Shown one piece after another: positions 33,793-45,118 of a stretch of DNA of 64,000 nt; position 1 is the first letter of the stretch; each line of letters starts with the position of its first letter. The notes under the pieces were generated by a model. It had not been told where the DNA came from. It worked only from the letters and a program-made list of their open reading frames with translations, and ran no database searches. Source of the DNA: Bretschneidera sinensis (lineage: Eukaryota > Streptophyta > Magnoliopsida > Brassicales > Akaniaceae); NCBI GenBank assembly GCA_023935145.1, contig CM043700.1, positions 102,417,400-102,481,399 on the forward strand, in the 5' to 3' direction. The position numbers and the translations under genes are program-made.

Positions 33793-35667
33793 CTCGCACA
33801 ACAATTGGAGATAAAGTGGTTATTGAGGGCACTTGAGCCACATGGGGTGGGCTCTAAGTGCCCCCTCTAAAGAGAGTAGCACTGAAGCTACTATAGAGAG
33901 CACTTGAACGCTCGAGCACCTCTATCAAGGTTAGTGGTACTGAGGCCACTACAGTACGGTATGGTTGTATCGTTACAGTTTCTCTTGTTGGTTGTTTCAT
34001 TATTTTGGTCTTTTTTATCTTTTTATTAATATCAGCAATTTCTGCCTAGCGCTTGAGCGCACCTCTTTTGTGCTTGAGCACACCTTCACTGCGCTCTATA
34101 GCGCATGAGCGCATCCCACCACACAATTGCACACGCGTGCGATCGAGCGTACATACACATGCAATCGAGCGCATTTACACCAAAAGCTACACCATAATTC
34201 CTAAACAAGTAGTTTGAAATTCTCGCCGACCAGAAGTGAGAGGATACCCCATCTAGCTGAAGATGTAAAACTTAGCGCTTATGGGAGGCACCCCACTACA
34301 TATCCTTTTTATTATTACATTGTTCTTTTCTTATTTATGTTTATTTAGCTATTTATTTTCTATATTTCTTATTTTCCAGCACAATGTTTGTTTTTCTTTT
34401 TCAGGAACACAGTGCGTGCATCAAGTTCAAGTTTGGGGGCATACTATGAGCCATGCCAGCAGTCTAGCTCTCCGACTTCCAGGTCAGATCTTTCCATGAC
34501 ACTCCCACATTGAGGACAATGTGTATATTAAGTTTGGGGGTAAAGAGAGACACTTACACACACATGCACACACTATGTCCCAATTTTTTTTGGTTTTAAA
34601 GATAAATGCATGATCACTTTGTGTGAAAATTGTGGTTGATTTAAATCAAACATGATGAAATTTCATTAGTAAGCTTAAAATCTAGAACACATAGTCTAGT
34701 AATAGGAATTTTAAAAGTTTAGTTGCCCACCTTAAGGCTCTTAAGGAATTCACAAGTTTGATCTAAATTTGACACGAGCACATTAGCACGCATTTGTGTG
34801 GGGTATGACATATAATTTTTATGTATATGTTTCCATAACCTAACTGTAATTGGATAACTTTTTAGATGAGCACTTTGGCATAGAAGAATAAAGAAAAATG
34901 TCCATCATGCAAAAATAAAAAAAAATAAAATACTCCTAATAAATCATTAAATAAAGTTCCCATTGAGTAACTGGACCTCTTGCCTCAGTAAGCAGTGAGT
35001 GTTCATGTCAAAATGTGGGAATTAAGCATTTAATGATCACAGAAATTTTCACTGAGTAACTGGACCTCTTGCCTCAGTAACAGTGAGTGTTCACATCAAA
35101 AGGTGGGAATTTCACTTAGCAAGCAAGCAAGCATTGAGACCTGTTAGTTCCGTAGCCTTTTTGACTCGAGTTAGTAAGTCCTTAGGGGTGTCTTTTCACC
35201 TAATGCCCTAAAACCATCTGGTTTGGGAGTCATTGGCTAAACACTCGTTACAAGGGTCAATTAGAAAGCTTAATGGAACTCAACATGGCAAAAATCTCAT
35301 GATGAAAGAAAAAGGAAAGAAGTAAACACTATGCCATTTTTGTTCTATTTGATAAGGAATTCGATGAAGGTTTGGGCACCGAAAAACTATACATTGAAAT
35401 TATTTGGAAGCTCCATCTTCTATGTGCTAATTCACCATACACCAAATCAAACTTGCGATGTCTTAAACCAACCTTAGGTAAGTAACATGAACTTTTAAAA
35501 TCCTTATTCATTGCAAAAATGTGTTTTTATTATAAGCTTACTTATGAACGGTCATCATAGTTTTATGTACAACCCAAATTTTTAGATATCATAAAGAATG
35601 AATTTATCTTTAAATTTGTTTTAATATAGTCTTTCATTTTGTATTGCTAAGGGACTAGCAATATGTA
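33793..35667 (+). other. E4 3' non-coding region with conserved blocks
   Basis: No credible gene. Contents in order: CGAGCGCA-type GC-rich words (34045-34180); the conserved block (34259-34295); polypurine-like motifs (34429-34440, 34530-34542); a unit of about 66 bp present twice (34957-35022, 35044-35112); and a hairpin-rich block (35148-35275). All but the first are shared with E3 in the same order relative to the LTR. Confidence 0.75.
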
Positions 35668-35679
35668 AGTTTGGGGGTG

Positions 35680-36942
35680 TGATAAATGCTTAAATAGTTA
35701 TATTTAAGCCCCTTAATTTGCACTTGTTAGACTCTTTGTTTATCTATTTTAGTAGATTCTATGTCATTTTCGTGTTTTATGTGTTTTTCATAGGGCTTTG
35801 ACAAAAAGAAGACATTTTGGAGCTCTAAGGAATAAAAAGTAAAGTTCTGCAAGCCAGTAAGGTGCGCTCGAGCGCACCTCCCTTGTGATCGAGTGCACAG
35901 GCCCACGAGTGCACACTCAGAAGGCTCGTGCGCAGACCCATACGATCGAGTGCACACGCACTAGAGGTGGCAGAGCCAAAATTGGAAAGAAGTCTCCGGA
36001 CCTTAAATTGGAAATTAGGGTTTCAAGGCACCCTTAGAGCCCTATATATAGTCTTGTAAAGCACAGAAGACATACTTTTGAATTAAGCTTGAAGTTGTAA
36101 GCCTTGGAGAGGAATTGACGACTCGTCTCCTCAACATCCTTCGGGTTTTATTTTTCTATTCTAATTTAGTTATGGTTATAATGTTTAGTTTACTTAGCAT
36201 GTGTAACTAAACCCTAGTAAGGCTTGGTTAAAGCCCTAATTATATTTAACCAATAATTCAATATTGGCGCCTTTGCAATACTTATGTTGTGATTCATAAT
36301 TTGATTAATACCTATTTTTATTTACATTTCTCATATGTGTGTGTCTGATCAACTTATGCATGTGGTATGGATAAGTTAGTTGAATCAATTTGGATGATCG
36401 AGTCCTGGGTTCAACAATAGTAACAAAAGATATCCACGCTGGATTCTTGGGTTAATCAACATGGGAAACCAGGAGTGGACCAAACCCTAGGCCCCGTGTG
36501 GTTGTCGATTTCCACAGACCTTATGCTCTCTTAAGAAACAACTCAGTATACACCATGCTGAATCCCTTAAGGGAGAAAAGAGTTAGAGTATACACCATGC
36601 CTAACTCATTACTTAGGGAATCCATAGCCTAAGGAGTGGACCAAGCCCTTAGGTTGATAACCAGTAGGTATTCATAGCATGAGTAGAACATTGGCATATT
36701 GTTTTGTTGGGGTAGCATGATTAGTGGTGGATACCAAATCCCTACATCTTTATCATTATTGTCCAAACTCAATATTTATTCCCATCTATTTTTACTCTGT
36801 GAAACTAATTCTAAATCGAAATTCACCAATTCCTATGGAGATGATCTCGCACTTGCACACTTTGCTACCATTGACCTTGTGCACTTGCAAGTAAAACTTT
36901 ACGATTATTTGCTTATTTATTTAGGTAGATAAATGCACAACA
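35680..36942 (+). repeat. E4 3' LTR
   Basis: 1263 bp, TGATAAATGC ... GCACAACA. It carries the equivalent 18-bp palindrome at 35861-35878 and is followed by AGGAG (36943-36947). The GC-rich word cluster is about 30 bp shorter than in the 5' copy. Confidence 0.9.
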
Positions 36943-36947
36943 AGGAG

Positions 36948-37860
36948 CTACTATGATTCATGCTTGTATTATAAAGGTCACAACAGATCCTTGGGATGAG
37001 TATAATCTGGGAAAGGGAGAGAAACAGGTTGAAGGTTTCTCAGTCTTCCTACATAGAAAAGATGATATCTAAGTTTTCTATGGAAGATAGTGAACCAGTA
37101 AAGATTCTCCTTGCTGGTCTTTTCAAGTTCTTCAGCGATCAAAGTCCTAGAACAGATGAGGAGAAGAAGGAAATTAATAGGGTCCCTTACTCTAGTGCGG
37201 TTGGATCTGTAATGTTCACCATGGTAAGCACCATACCCGACATTGCTTATGGAATTAGTGTTCTTAGCAGGTTTATGAGTAATCTTAGAAATGAGCATTG
37301 GCTTGGGATGAAGTGGTTGCTGAGGTAATTGAAGGGAAGCTCAGATGTGGAGCTTATTTACCAGAAGAGGGGTAATTCCATCTGTTTGAAAGGTTATGTT
37401 GATTCGGACTATAAAGCAGACTGAGATAAGAGAAGATCAATTACCTTATACTTCTTTAACTTAAATGGATGTTGTATAAGTTGGAAGGCTCAGTTGCAGC
37501 CGGTAGTAGCACTCTAAACCACCGAGGCTGAGTACATAGCAGCAATAGAAGCGATTAAGGAGGCTACATGGTGCAAAGGGTTGTTGGAAGACTTGAAGGT
37601 CCTAAAAGAGCAGGTGGTGGTGTAGTCGGATAGCCAAAGTGTGTTGCATTTGTGTAAGAATCCAGTGTTTCATGAGAGGACAAAGCATATGGATGTTCGG
37701 TATCATTTCATTCGGAAAAATGTTACGGAAGGATGCATCATGTGGACAAAGTGGCCATGCAAGAAAATCTTGCAGATTTAGGCACCAAAGTTCTACCTCT
37801 AAGCAAGTTCAATAATTGCCTTGGATTTCTTAGGATTGGAGTCAGATGATTTTGTGACTC
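36948..37860 (+). pseudogene. E5 reverse transcriptase C-terminal part and RNase H
   Basis: Continuation of copia RT after E4. The reading begins at the conserved YDSC motif region but then jumps to LGMSIIWERERNRLKVSQSS in another frame. The 50-60 residues normally between them, including the YVDD catalytic box, are missing. RNase H follows from about 37330 (TTEAEYIAAIEAIKEATWCK, SDSQSVLHLCKNPVFHERTK and HMDVRYHFIRK) with several stops. Confidence 0.85.
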
Positions 37861-37918
37861 ATGTTGAGTTTGGATCCTGAGTTCTCTGCACATTGGGTTC
37901 GGGTTTAATTGTTTAGAC

Positions 37919-37930
37919 AAAGGTAGAGAT
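37919..37930 (+). promoter_or_regulatory. E5 polypurine tract
   Basis: AAAGGTAGAGAT-type purine run directly before the 3' LTR. Confidence 0.75.
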
Positions 37931-38853
37931 TATTGGGAATTTGTCTAAGAATTAAATGGTTAAAGATTGAAGCTTCAACAGTCTTTGAGCCGCGGCACAG
38001 GATTGGGTATCGCGGCCTCTAGCAAGTCAGAAACTTCCTCCACCAGGTGTGTGCCATCGCCCAGCCCTTGGGCGTCGCCGCCCAGCCCTTGAGCGTCGCG
38101 ACCCAGCCCTTGGGCGCCTCGGCCTCTAGTAGATGGAGGAGTTCTCCCCTATTGTGCACCACGGCCTGCCCTATTTTGGGCCGCGGCACTAGGCACACCT
38201 GATGCCTTTTATTCAGCACTCTTCTCCTGATGCATGGGACATGATTTAAACGCACAGGTTTACTTAGACTCTTAAAGAGCTATGAGTCTTTGGTTCTTGA
38301 GATCTAAGGGTTGAGATTAGCTTCAAGATTGATTAAAGAAGTTATTGCTCTATATAAAGGGTCATCTAGGAGCAATAACAAGACATGACAAGAGAGACAC
38401 AAGAGTGCAAAGTCACAAGTGTCAAGAAGAAATACAAGAAGAGGTCTCATTCCAAGAGTGGCTGGTGTTGAGAGAGATAGACTCTCAAATCTTCAGAGGT
38501 GTTTCAAGTGAGAGAGAGTATACAAGATTAGGGGTTCAAGGGCTTTGTGATTGGAATTTTCTTGGGGGAAAATTCCAGGGAAACACTTAGTTCTTATCTC
38601 TTTCTGTTCTCTTCTTTAATTCTTCAAGAACAAGAGGTTCTTGAAGGGGTGTTGCAGTAATTGTAAGAACTTCATTGATTTAGTGTAGAGAGCTTAGAGG
38701 AGCTGACGGGGATGTAGGCAAATTGCCGAACCTCGATAACAATTGCTTGTGTTTTCTCTTTATAGTTTGATTCTTGTTCTAGTACAAATCATTCTGGATT
38801 TGGATGTTTGGAAAGATCACAACCTGGGATTCTTGAGAGGTGATTTTCCAACA
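37931..38853 (+). repeat. E5 3' LTR
   Basis: 923 bp; starts TATTGGG (first G of TG mutated) and ends TTTCCAACA. It is 42 bp longer than the 5' LTR because a 21-bp unit around CCCAGCCCTTGGGCG occurs three times (about 38055-38120) instead of once. Confidence 0.92.
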
Positions 38854-38858
38854 AACCA

Positions 38859-40025
38859 GTTGTGCTCCTAACCAATTCCTAGAGTCTCTTGTTTATTATT
38901 TATTTTACCATCGAAAGATAAAAATCTGGCCAACATTTCTTCCCCAGATAACTGTGGTGGAGGAGAGTCTTTCTCGGTTGTGCCCTTCTTAAAACTCTCC
39001 CTCTGCTTTCGAAAAGTATAATTTAAAGGCAAGAACTGGCAATGATAGTTAAACCAGCAAGGCTTCCTACCATAAGGCAATTGAAATGACTTTGTACGCT
39101 CCAGAAAGTAAGGGCAAGCAAGTGGACCGTGAGTACCCCACCAAGAAAGCATACCATAAGCCGAAAAGTCATTGATCATCCACAGAAGTGCAACTTTCAT
39201 ATAAAATTTTGTTTTCTACTTGCGTCATAGGTGGGAAGTCCATCCATCCACAATATTTTTAACTCGTCTAACAACAATCTTAGATAGACATTCAGATTCT
39301 TACCGAGGTGGTTTAGATTTGGAATCACCAAGCTTAAGAACAAATTATGCTATTTCATGCACATACTAGGAGGTAGATTGTACGGGGTGACAAAGATGAG
39401 CCAAAAATAGTAAAGGGAAGCTGCATGATCAAATGGGGTAAACTCATTAGTTGAGAGTCCTAGCCTAACATTTTGTGGTTCTGTCACAAACAATAGGTGT
39501 TTATCATCAAAGTGTTTCCATGCCTCACCATCCGCCGAGTGTATGACAAAGTCAATCTTACTAAATTTGCCTTCTTTATGCTATCTCATGTGTTCAGCAT
39601 TGTTTTAGGGCATGCAAAGTCTTTGAAGTCTTGGTGTGATTGGAAGGTAATAAAATACCTTGTATGGCATGTCATTTTGGTTCTCATTTCTCGCTTGTTT
39701 AGGTTGAAATCTATTATGGCTACAAACATCACAATTCTTCTTTTGTGTCTCTTCTTGATAGTTCAAGATACAATCATTCAGGCATAGATGTATCTTTTGA
39801 TACCCAAGTCCTAACTTATGTACAATCTTCTTGCATTGATAAAGGTTTTTTGGCAACTTCTTGCCCTCCAACAACATACTTTTAATTATTGACAATAACC
39901 AGTCTTAACAGTTCTCATACATGTTAAAATCTGACTTACAGTTCAATAGCTAAGCAACCGCCGATATTTTGGTATGCTTCTTGCAACCTTCCTATAACAG
40001 CTCATCAGTATCTCTTAATAAATCA
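38859..40025 (-). pseudogene. CACTA transposase, TNP2 core 5' part
   Basis: Reads MSIIKSMLLEGKKLPKNLYQ and LGLGYQKIHLCLNDCILNYQ, then LPITPRLQRLCM (39895-39605). After decayed sequence it continues with LLWMINDFSAYGMLSWWGTH, LACPYFLERTKSFQLPYGRK and PPPQLSGEEML (39200-38868). These are the ordered TNP2 motifs of En/Spm-type transposases, which cut and rejoin the element ends. The domain continues at 25735 beyond E5. Confidence 0.87.
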
Positions 40026-40054
40026 TAAAACTTAGCAGCATAATGATTTGGGGC

Positions 40055-40435
40055 CTTCTTAGCATCCTAATTAAACTAAAGACCAGCATTATACATTACC
40101 ATGTCCCCGATCTGATTCCTCCCTCTGAATCCTTCATGCACACCGTCAATTCGACTCATCGAATGTCCCCCAGACAAAGGAAGTTCTCCGTGTTTAGTCC
40201 ATCTTTTGTAATTCCTAACAAAACCCTTCTTGTACGGGTGCATTGTAATCACCCATCTTTTCAACAACTTACTATTACTACAAACCAAGCAAGGACAACT
40301 CTATAGCTCCTATACACATAACGTTTATTACTATACGTGAAGTTAAGGAATTGTTCAACTCTATTCCTAAATTCTTTTGATATAGCATTATGCACAACTA
40401 GGCAATCAGTCTAACTCGGATCGACTAACATCATT
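40055..40435 (-). pseudogene. CACTA transposase N-terminal (transposase-associated) domain
   Basis: The minus-strand reading starts near 40435 with a DPSxTD motif (a stop replaces Trp), then ISKEFRNRVEQFLNFTYSNK. It ends with MHPYKKGFVRNYKRWTKHGE, the pattern of the transposase-associated domain before TNP2. One or more stops are present. Confidence 0.78.
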
Positions 40436-43384
40436 CCAGATACTAAAATAGTATTGACTTTCAAAGTTATTCCAATTTACAATTAACTAACAGAAATAAC
40501 TCAAAATAATGAAGTAATTTAAGATTTATGAGACAAAACAATTTTAAAGAATCATATCCTTATTTATATCCATTATTTTACATCTTATACATAAATCATA
40601 GCCTTATTTGTATGTTCCTCTTTTATCATTCAAGAGTGCAAGTAAGATTTACATAAGGAATTATATTATCTACTCACAAAATCAATCTAATCATACTTGA
40701 ATTAATAGCATACATAAGTTAAATTTTATGTACCTAATAAACAGTAGTAGTGTGGAGTATAAAAGAAGTAGTGAGTACCACCGACTGATCGTGTAACCCT
40801 GAGAGAAAAAAAATTAAAAAGCATTAGAGAATAAGAAATTTAAAGTACTGATTATATAAGAATATCATACATGTTGATGTTTTCTAGCCACATCCTTCTA
40901 TTCACTAAAAAGTAAAGGTCCTAACCATTTAGGAATGCATAATCCTTATTGCATTTAATAACTCCTATGCCGTTTCATTTTGAAAATATTTCGACAACAC
41001 TTCCTTTTAGTTCTCCAAGTACACAACTTAAATTTGATGATATCACCCGAAGGAGATAGCCATGAATTTAATATGTACCTATAGAATAAGAAGAGGTACT
41101 ATCGAAAATTTATTGAAACAAAACAAAGAAGATATTATTAACTCCAATACGGATCACAAATTCCAAAACTTTCCACACTGGACAATCCAATGATTATTTG
41201 AATACAAACACTCTCATTGCAAACATATGAGTTAGTAAGCAACAAGCACATTCATGTCACTCAATAATCCTTGGACAAGCGATCTAAGATAAGATGCAAT
41301 GCATGATATATGCAAATAAAGAATTTATATGAATTTTGTACATGCACTATATTCAATAACAAATTCTTTTCGAGAGAATAACTAACACTTGTATATAAAG
41401 AGAATCATACCCAGAAACAACCTACGAGTAAGTATTAGCACCCAAATTCTAAAAAATTAAATCCAGTAAATGGATAAGGTAGAAGAACCAGTTGGAAAAA
41501 TAAAATCTAGACAATTCACATTTCATCAACCTAATGCCCAAAAAGGCCTAAAAGCACTAACCTTCAAAAATCTTGTAAAACACAGGGTTAATTATTTCAA
41601 CAAAAAAATTCTAATGTTATAAGCCGAGTGAAATAGAAAAGAGTCTACCCAAACAAGTCATATGGGAAGGAATAGTAAAGTGCCTTAACCTCCCTTCTTG
41701 CTTGCTCAGTATCAAAATAATAATGAACAATTTTCAAATATTCATTAAAAAATTCTAGATGGACTCAAAGCTTTGCCCAGATCTAATGTCGAAGAGGCTT
41801 TGCTCAATCATTTTGTTGGTCTACTTTAGATCATCTTCTTCTACTTAAATTGGCGAATATGAGATAATAGGAGTAAAAATGATTTGAGACTAAAGAAGAT
41901 GAAGATGAAGTATAAAAAAATATGAAATCAAGAGTCCAAGTATTTTATCATCAAGTTGGTCCTATAAGATAACTAATTTCTGCCTAAAAGCCAGAATTAG
42001 TTACACTCGAACTATACAAAACTGAAGCTTATGTTTCACCTTAAAAATGTGCCTTTTAGTCCACACTACTCTATGATTACATATGGACCCACATTCATTC
42101 TTACAAACTATGGTAAAGAACAATGAAACAAAGATAAAAAAATATTAAATATAAGAGGTAGAAAACATAACATCGCATTAAGAGTTAATCAACCATTTGG
42201 CAGCCTACACAAACATAACAAAATTTAGTTTAATACCTACACACAAGCTAGGTACTAATAAATAATGTATTATATATATCTCAATGGTCAAAAGAAAGCA
42301 AGTGTAAATGTTTCTTCTAAAAGAAATTAAGCTAAAAGAAGAGCTTGATGTGATCCTGATCCTTTCAACTTCGTTTCAAAACTATCCATTATCTCATTCA
42401 ATGACAAGAGAACTACTAACAGCAGGCCATTACTATTAAAAACAAAGAGCAAGAAAGAAACACAATCATATATACATACACCTATTCCATTTTCTTGAGA
42501 CCCTTACATATGACATATTTACATACACCTATTCCAGTTTCTTTTTTGGCTTTCTGTCTTTCTTAGTCTCTCCATTCCTTTGTTTTCTCATTTTTTCAAC
42601 TTCATTGAAAATTTTTAGGTTAAAGCACAATCATATTACTTTGCAAACAAAAATACCAAACAGTACCCTACCTCTCTTTCTCTCTCTCTCTCCCTCTAGC
42701 ACCAAACAATACACAACTTTTTATTGATTACCAGATGAATACCCAAATTGCAAGAAAAACTCCAAGAGAAATCAACATAAAATAAGTACGTGTAATAAAT
42801 AAACCCAAATTATATTGCAAAAAATATTGATCTTCACCAAAATTTTCAATATAATTTTTACAAAAAATCCAATTTCTACACAAACTCACTTAGATAAAGC
42901 CCAATTTCTTACACAAAATAGGACTTATGAATTTTTGAACTACATATCTTAACTATTAATTCTTATTCTCAAATGCAACAACTGTGACACCTAGAACAAA
43001 CAAAACAAGAAAGCCACGAGTGTGATTATATGTAGAACAAGAAGTAAAAAATACAAACAAATAAGTATAAAATAAAGTAGAGACCAGGAGCTTACCAGCA
43101 GTGGATAATGACAACAGTGTACGGTGGCAGCAACGAATGGGAGAGAGAGAGGGGTGTGAGATCGTGAGGAGGGTGCGAGACCGAGAGGAGCGAGAGAGCA
43201 CGAGAATCATATGAGAGAGTGTAGAGTGAAAGGAGGAGACAGTAGAAAAGAAATTTGGGAAAGAACAAGAAAAATCAAGTAAAGAGAATGAAGAATGAGA
43301 GAGATGAAGCTAAAAGAGAGGGAAAATGGAGGGATAAATGTGCATGGCCGAGGAAGAAGGAAGAGAGAAGGAGAAGATGATACT
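40436..43384 (-). other. CACTA 5' non-coding region
   Basis: About 3 kb of AT-rich sequence without a recognisable gene. It contains a CT microsatellite (42670-42702) and a purine-rich GA tract (43138-43385). On the minus strand this is the region between the terminus and the transposase start, presumably promoter, leader and 5' introns. Small open frames here (42956-43210, 43295-43477) come from simple sequence. Confidence 0.6.
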
Positions 43385-43698
43385 TTTAGGGTACATACTC
43401 ATCTGCGACGGCACTATCCATCGCAAATAAGTTCCCATTCTGTAGCATTTAATTTCATAAAATATTTAATTCATTGAATAAAGTAAAATATAATATAATA
43501 TAGGTTACATATCTGCGATGGACACAAATCTATCGCAAAAAATCCTTTGAACGATAAAAATTAAATATTTAAATGAAGAACAATTGAAGTACGACGGACA
43601 AAAAATTATTTGTGAGTGATTTATCCGTTTCTGTCACATGAAAAAAATGTTTGCGATAAATTTGGATCCACCGCAGATAAACCATCTCAGATACAAAC
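43385..43698 (-). repeat. CACTA sub-terminal repeat region
   Basis: Several copies of a short word in both orientations: CTGCGACGG (43403), CTGCGATGG (43512), and related ACGACGG, TTGCGATAA and CCGCAGAT further on. Such sub-terminal motifs are the usual binding sites for the CACTA second protein. Confidence 0.7.
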
Positions 43699-43711
43699 TT
43701 TTCTTGTAGTG
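43699..43711 (-). repeat. CACTA terminal inverted repeat
   Basis: CACTACAAGAAAA on the minus strand; the other terminus is not convincingly in the window. Confidence 0.85.
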
Positions 43712-45066
43712 TAACTGGAGAAATTTGTAATTCTAACTTCACAACTACCTTATTTTGTATGAAGTTATGGGTGTTATCACTATCAATTAGTATTTAGATC
43801 TTGTGTGACCCATGCGTACCAGTATTTCTTATTGTCTTTGGACTCAGTTGACCAGCTAAGGCATGTATACTGACTTTTAGTACTCCTGTCTCTTCATATA
43901 TACCTTAAGTATCTTCTTGGATCATATTCTCACCTTTTTCATCCTCTTCAAGTTCCACCATCAAGAAAAACTATCTTTTACACTTATAACCCCTAGAGTA
44001 CTTTTCATCACAATTATAACACAATCCCTTCTCCCTTTGAGCTTGTATTTAAACAAAACTCAATCTTCTAATGGCAGTAGTTTAAGGAGTTGGTGACTTG
44101 ATTTGCTCCCATACTTGTGTCTTCAAAATTCTCGGACCATATGAGTATCTTGGCCATTGATTCTTGAATGATTGCATCATTTCTCTGTACTTATCTTCTT
44201 GCAACCTTACTAAAGCCATGGCTTGAATTAAAGAAGTAGGTTGAGCTACTAATAATTCCCTCATTAATTCAAGTAAGACTAGATATGAAAAAACTGATCA
44301 AGAAAGATTCCTACAACCTAGAAAACTTTGTGGACAACATTTAAAATTTTGCTTAATAATCAGCTACAGTAGAGTCTTGAGTCAATTTAGATAATTCCCT
44401 AGTCTGATCATCAAACATTGATGGTCCAAAGCTCAATTGTAATGCTCCCAAAAACTATTTTCAATTATGAATGAACCCATTATTGTGCATCCATTGATAC
44501 CATGAGAGAGTAGGTCTTTCCATGTTAAAAGAAGCTATAATAATATTTATTCACCTGGAGTTTGGTGATAATCAAATAATTGTTCAAACTTGAAAATCTG
44601 CTTTGATGGATTCAAGCCATCAAATTTAGGAACATCCAGCCGTTTAGATTTGAATTACTATAAGAAATGAGGATTCACTGTAACCATCAGATTATCATCA
44701 GTGCTTATCTGACAAGATTCATGAAACATCTAGTCACATGAATTTGAATTATTGTGAGAACTGAGGATTCATTACAACCATTGGATTATTATCAGTGCTT
44801 ATTTGACAAGATTCATGAATTCTCTAATGTTAACTTAGTTGCTGGAGTAGTGCATCAAATTTGGAATCTACGAAAACCATGAACGTTTTAAACTGTTGTT
44901 GCATTGTGGCTTTTAAATCATCAATCTTCTGTGCAATTTTCATTTGAAATTCTTCAGTTTCATGATATTGATCTCCTTGAAAGTGTTTTAGAGTCTTGAA
45001 TTGTTCAGTGCGAGCTTTGATTTGATCATCAATCTTGGTGAATCTTGTGCCTTCTTCCATGATTAG
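43712..45066 (-). pseudogene. Chromovirus-like Ty3/gypsy Gag and protease fragment
   Basis: Oldest layer in this part. The minus-strand reading starts MEEGTRFTKIDDQIKARTEQ (ATG 45060), a coiled-coil-like N-terminus. It continues through a KRLDVPKFDGLNPSKQIFKF-type capsid motif (about 44630) and MRELLVAQPTSLIQAMALVR (44264-44205). The zinc knuckle CYNCDEKYSRGYKC near 44020 has Tyr in place of the metal-binding His. The start of an aspartic protease (ILIDSDNTHNFI near 43770) follows. The CACTA inserted just after. A 94-bp tandem duplication lies within it. Confidence 0.72.
44649..44836 (-). repeat. 94-bp tandem duplication in the gypsy gag
   Basis: Sequence from 44649 (TTTGAATTACTATAAGAAAT) recurs from 44743 with about 85-90 percent similarity by eye. 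Period 94 bp is not a multiple of three, so it breaks the gag frame. Confidence 0.85.
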
Positions 45067-45118
45067 ATGATTGAATTACTGAAAATTGGATTGATTTTGG
45101 AGGACAATGAAAGCACTA

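Larger units (their letters stand above)
29819..36942 (+). mobile_element. E4: Athila-like gag-protease LTR retrotransposon
   Basis: 7.1-kb plus-strand element inserted in copia RT. LTRs are 29819-31096 and 35680-36942; primer site is tRNA-Asp; polypurine tract is AGTTTGGGGGTG at 35668-35679. The internal region has a broken gag and a protease domain but no RT, RNase H or integrase, so it is non-autonomous. The 5' LTR begins AGATAAG instead of TGATAAA, a later mutation. Its 3' region and the LTR start are homologous to E3, but the LTR body differs. Confidence 0.9.
25739..38853 (+). mobile_element. E5: Tork-like Ty1/copia retrotransposon, interrupted by E4
   Basis: Plus-strand copia element with LTRs 25739-26619 and 37931-38853, perfect 5-bp duplication AACCA (25734-25738 and 38854-38858), and an initiator-tRNA-Met primer site. 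Gag, protease, integrase, reverse transcriptase and RNase H occur in copia order (integrase before RT). It is about 6 kb without E4. E4 is inserted in RT. All genes are broken, including a Glu to Gln change in the integrase triad and loss of the RT catalytic box. The motifs resemble the Tnt1/Tork group. It inserted into the CACTA transposase. Confidence 0.92.
38859..43711 (-). mobile_element. CACTA transposon, 5' part with terminal inverted repeat
   Basis: The 5' end of the minus-strand CACTA element. The outer terminus at 43699-43711 reads CACTACAAGAAAA on the minus strand, the classic CACTA end. Inside it, sub-terminal words related to CTGCGACGG/CTGCGATGG recur (43385-43690). The transposase N-terminus begins near 40435. 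The element interrupts a gypsy fragment; bases after the terminus (TAA, 43712-43714) would be the 3-bp target duplication but the partner is not identified. Confidence 0.88.

Noticed and set aside
43138..43477. Arg/Glu-rich frame in the GA-rich tract as a small gene
   Set aside because: Low-complexity purine tract inside the CACTA 5' region; no initiation context or similarity.
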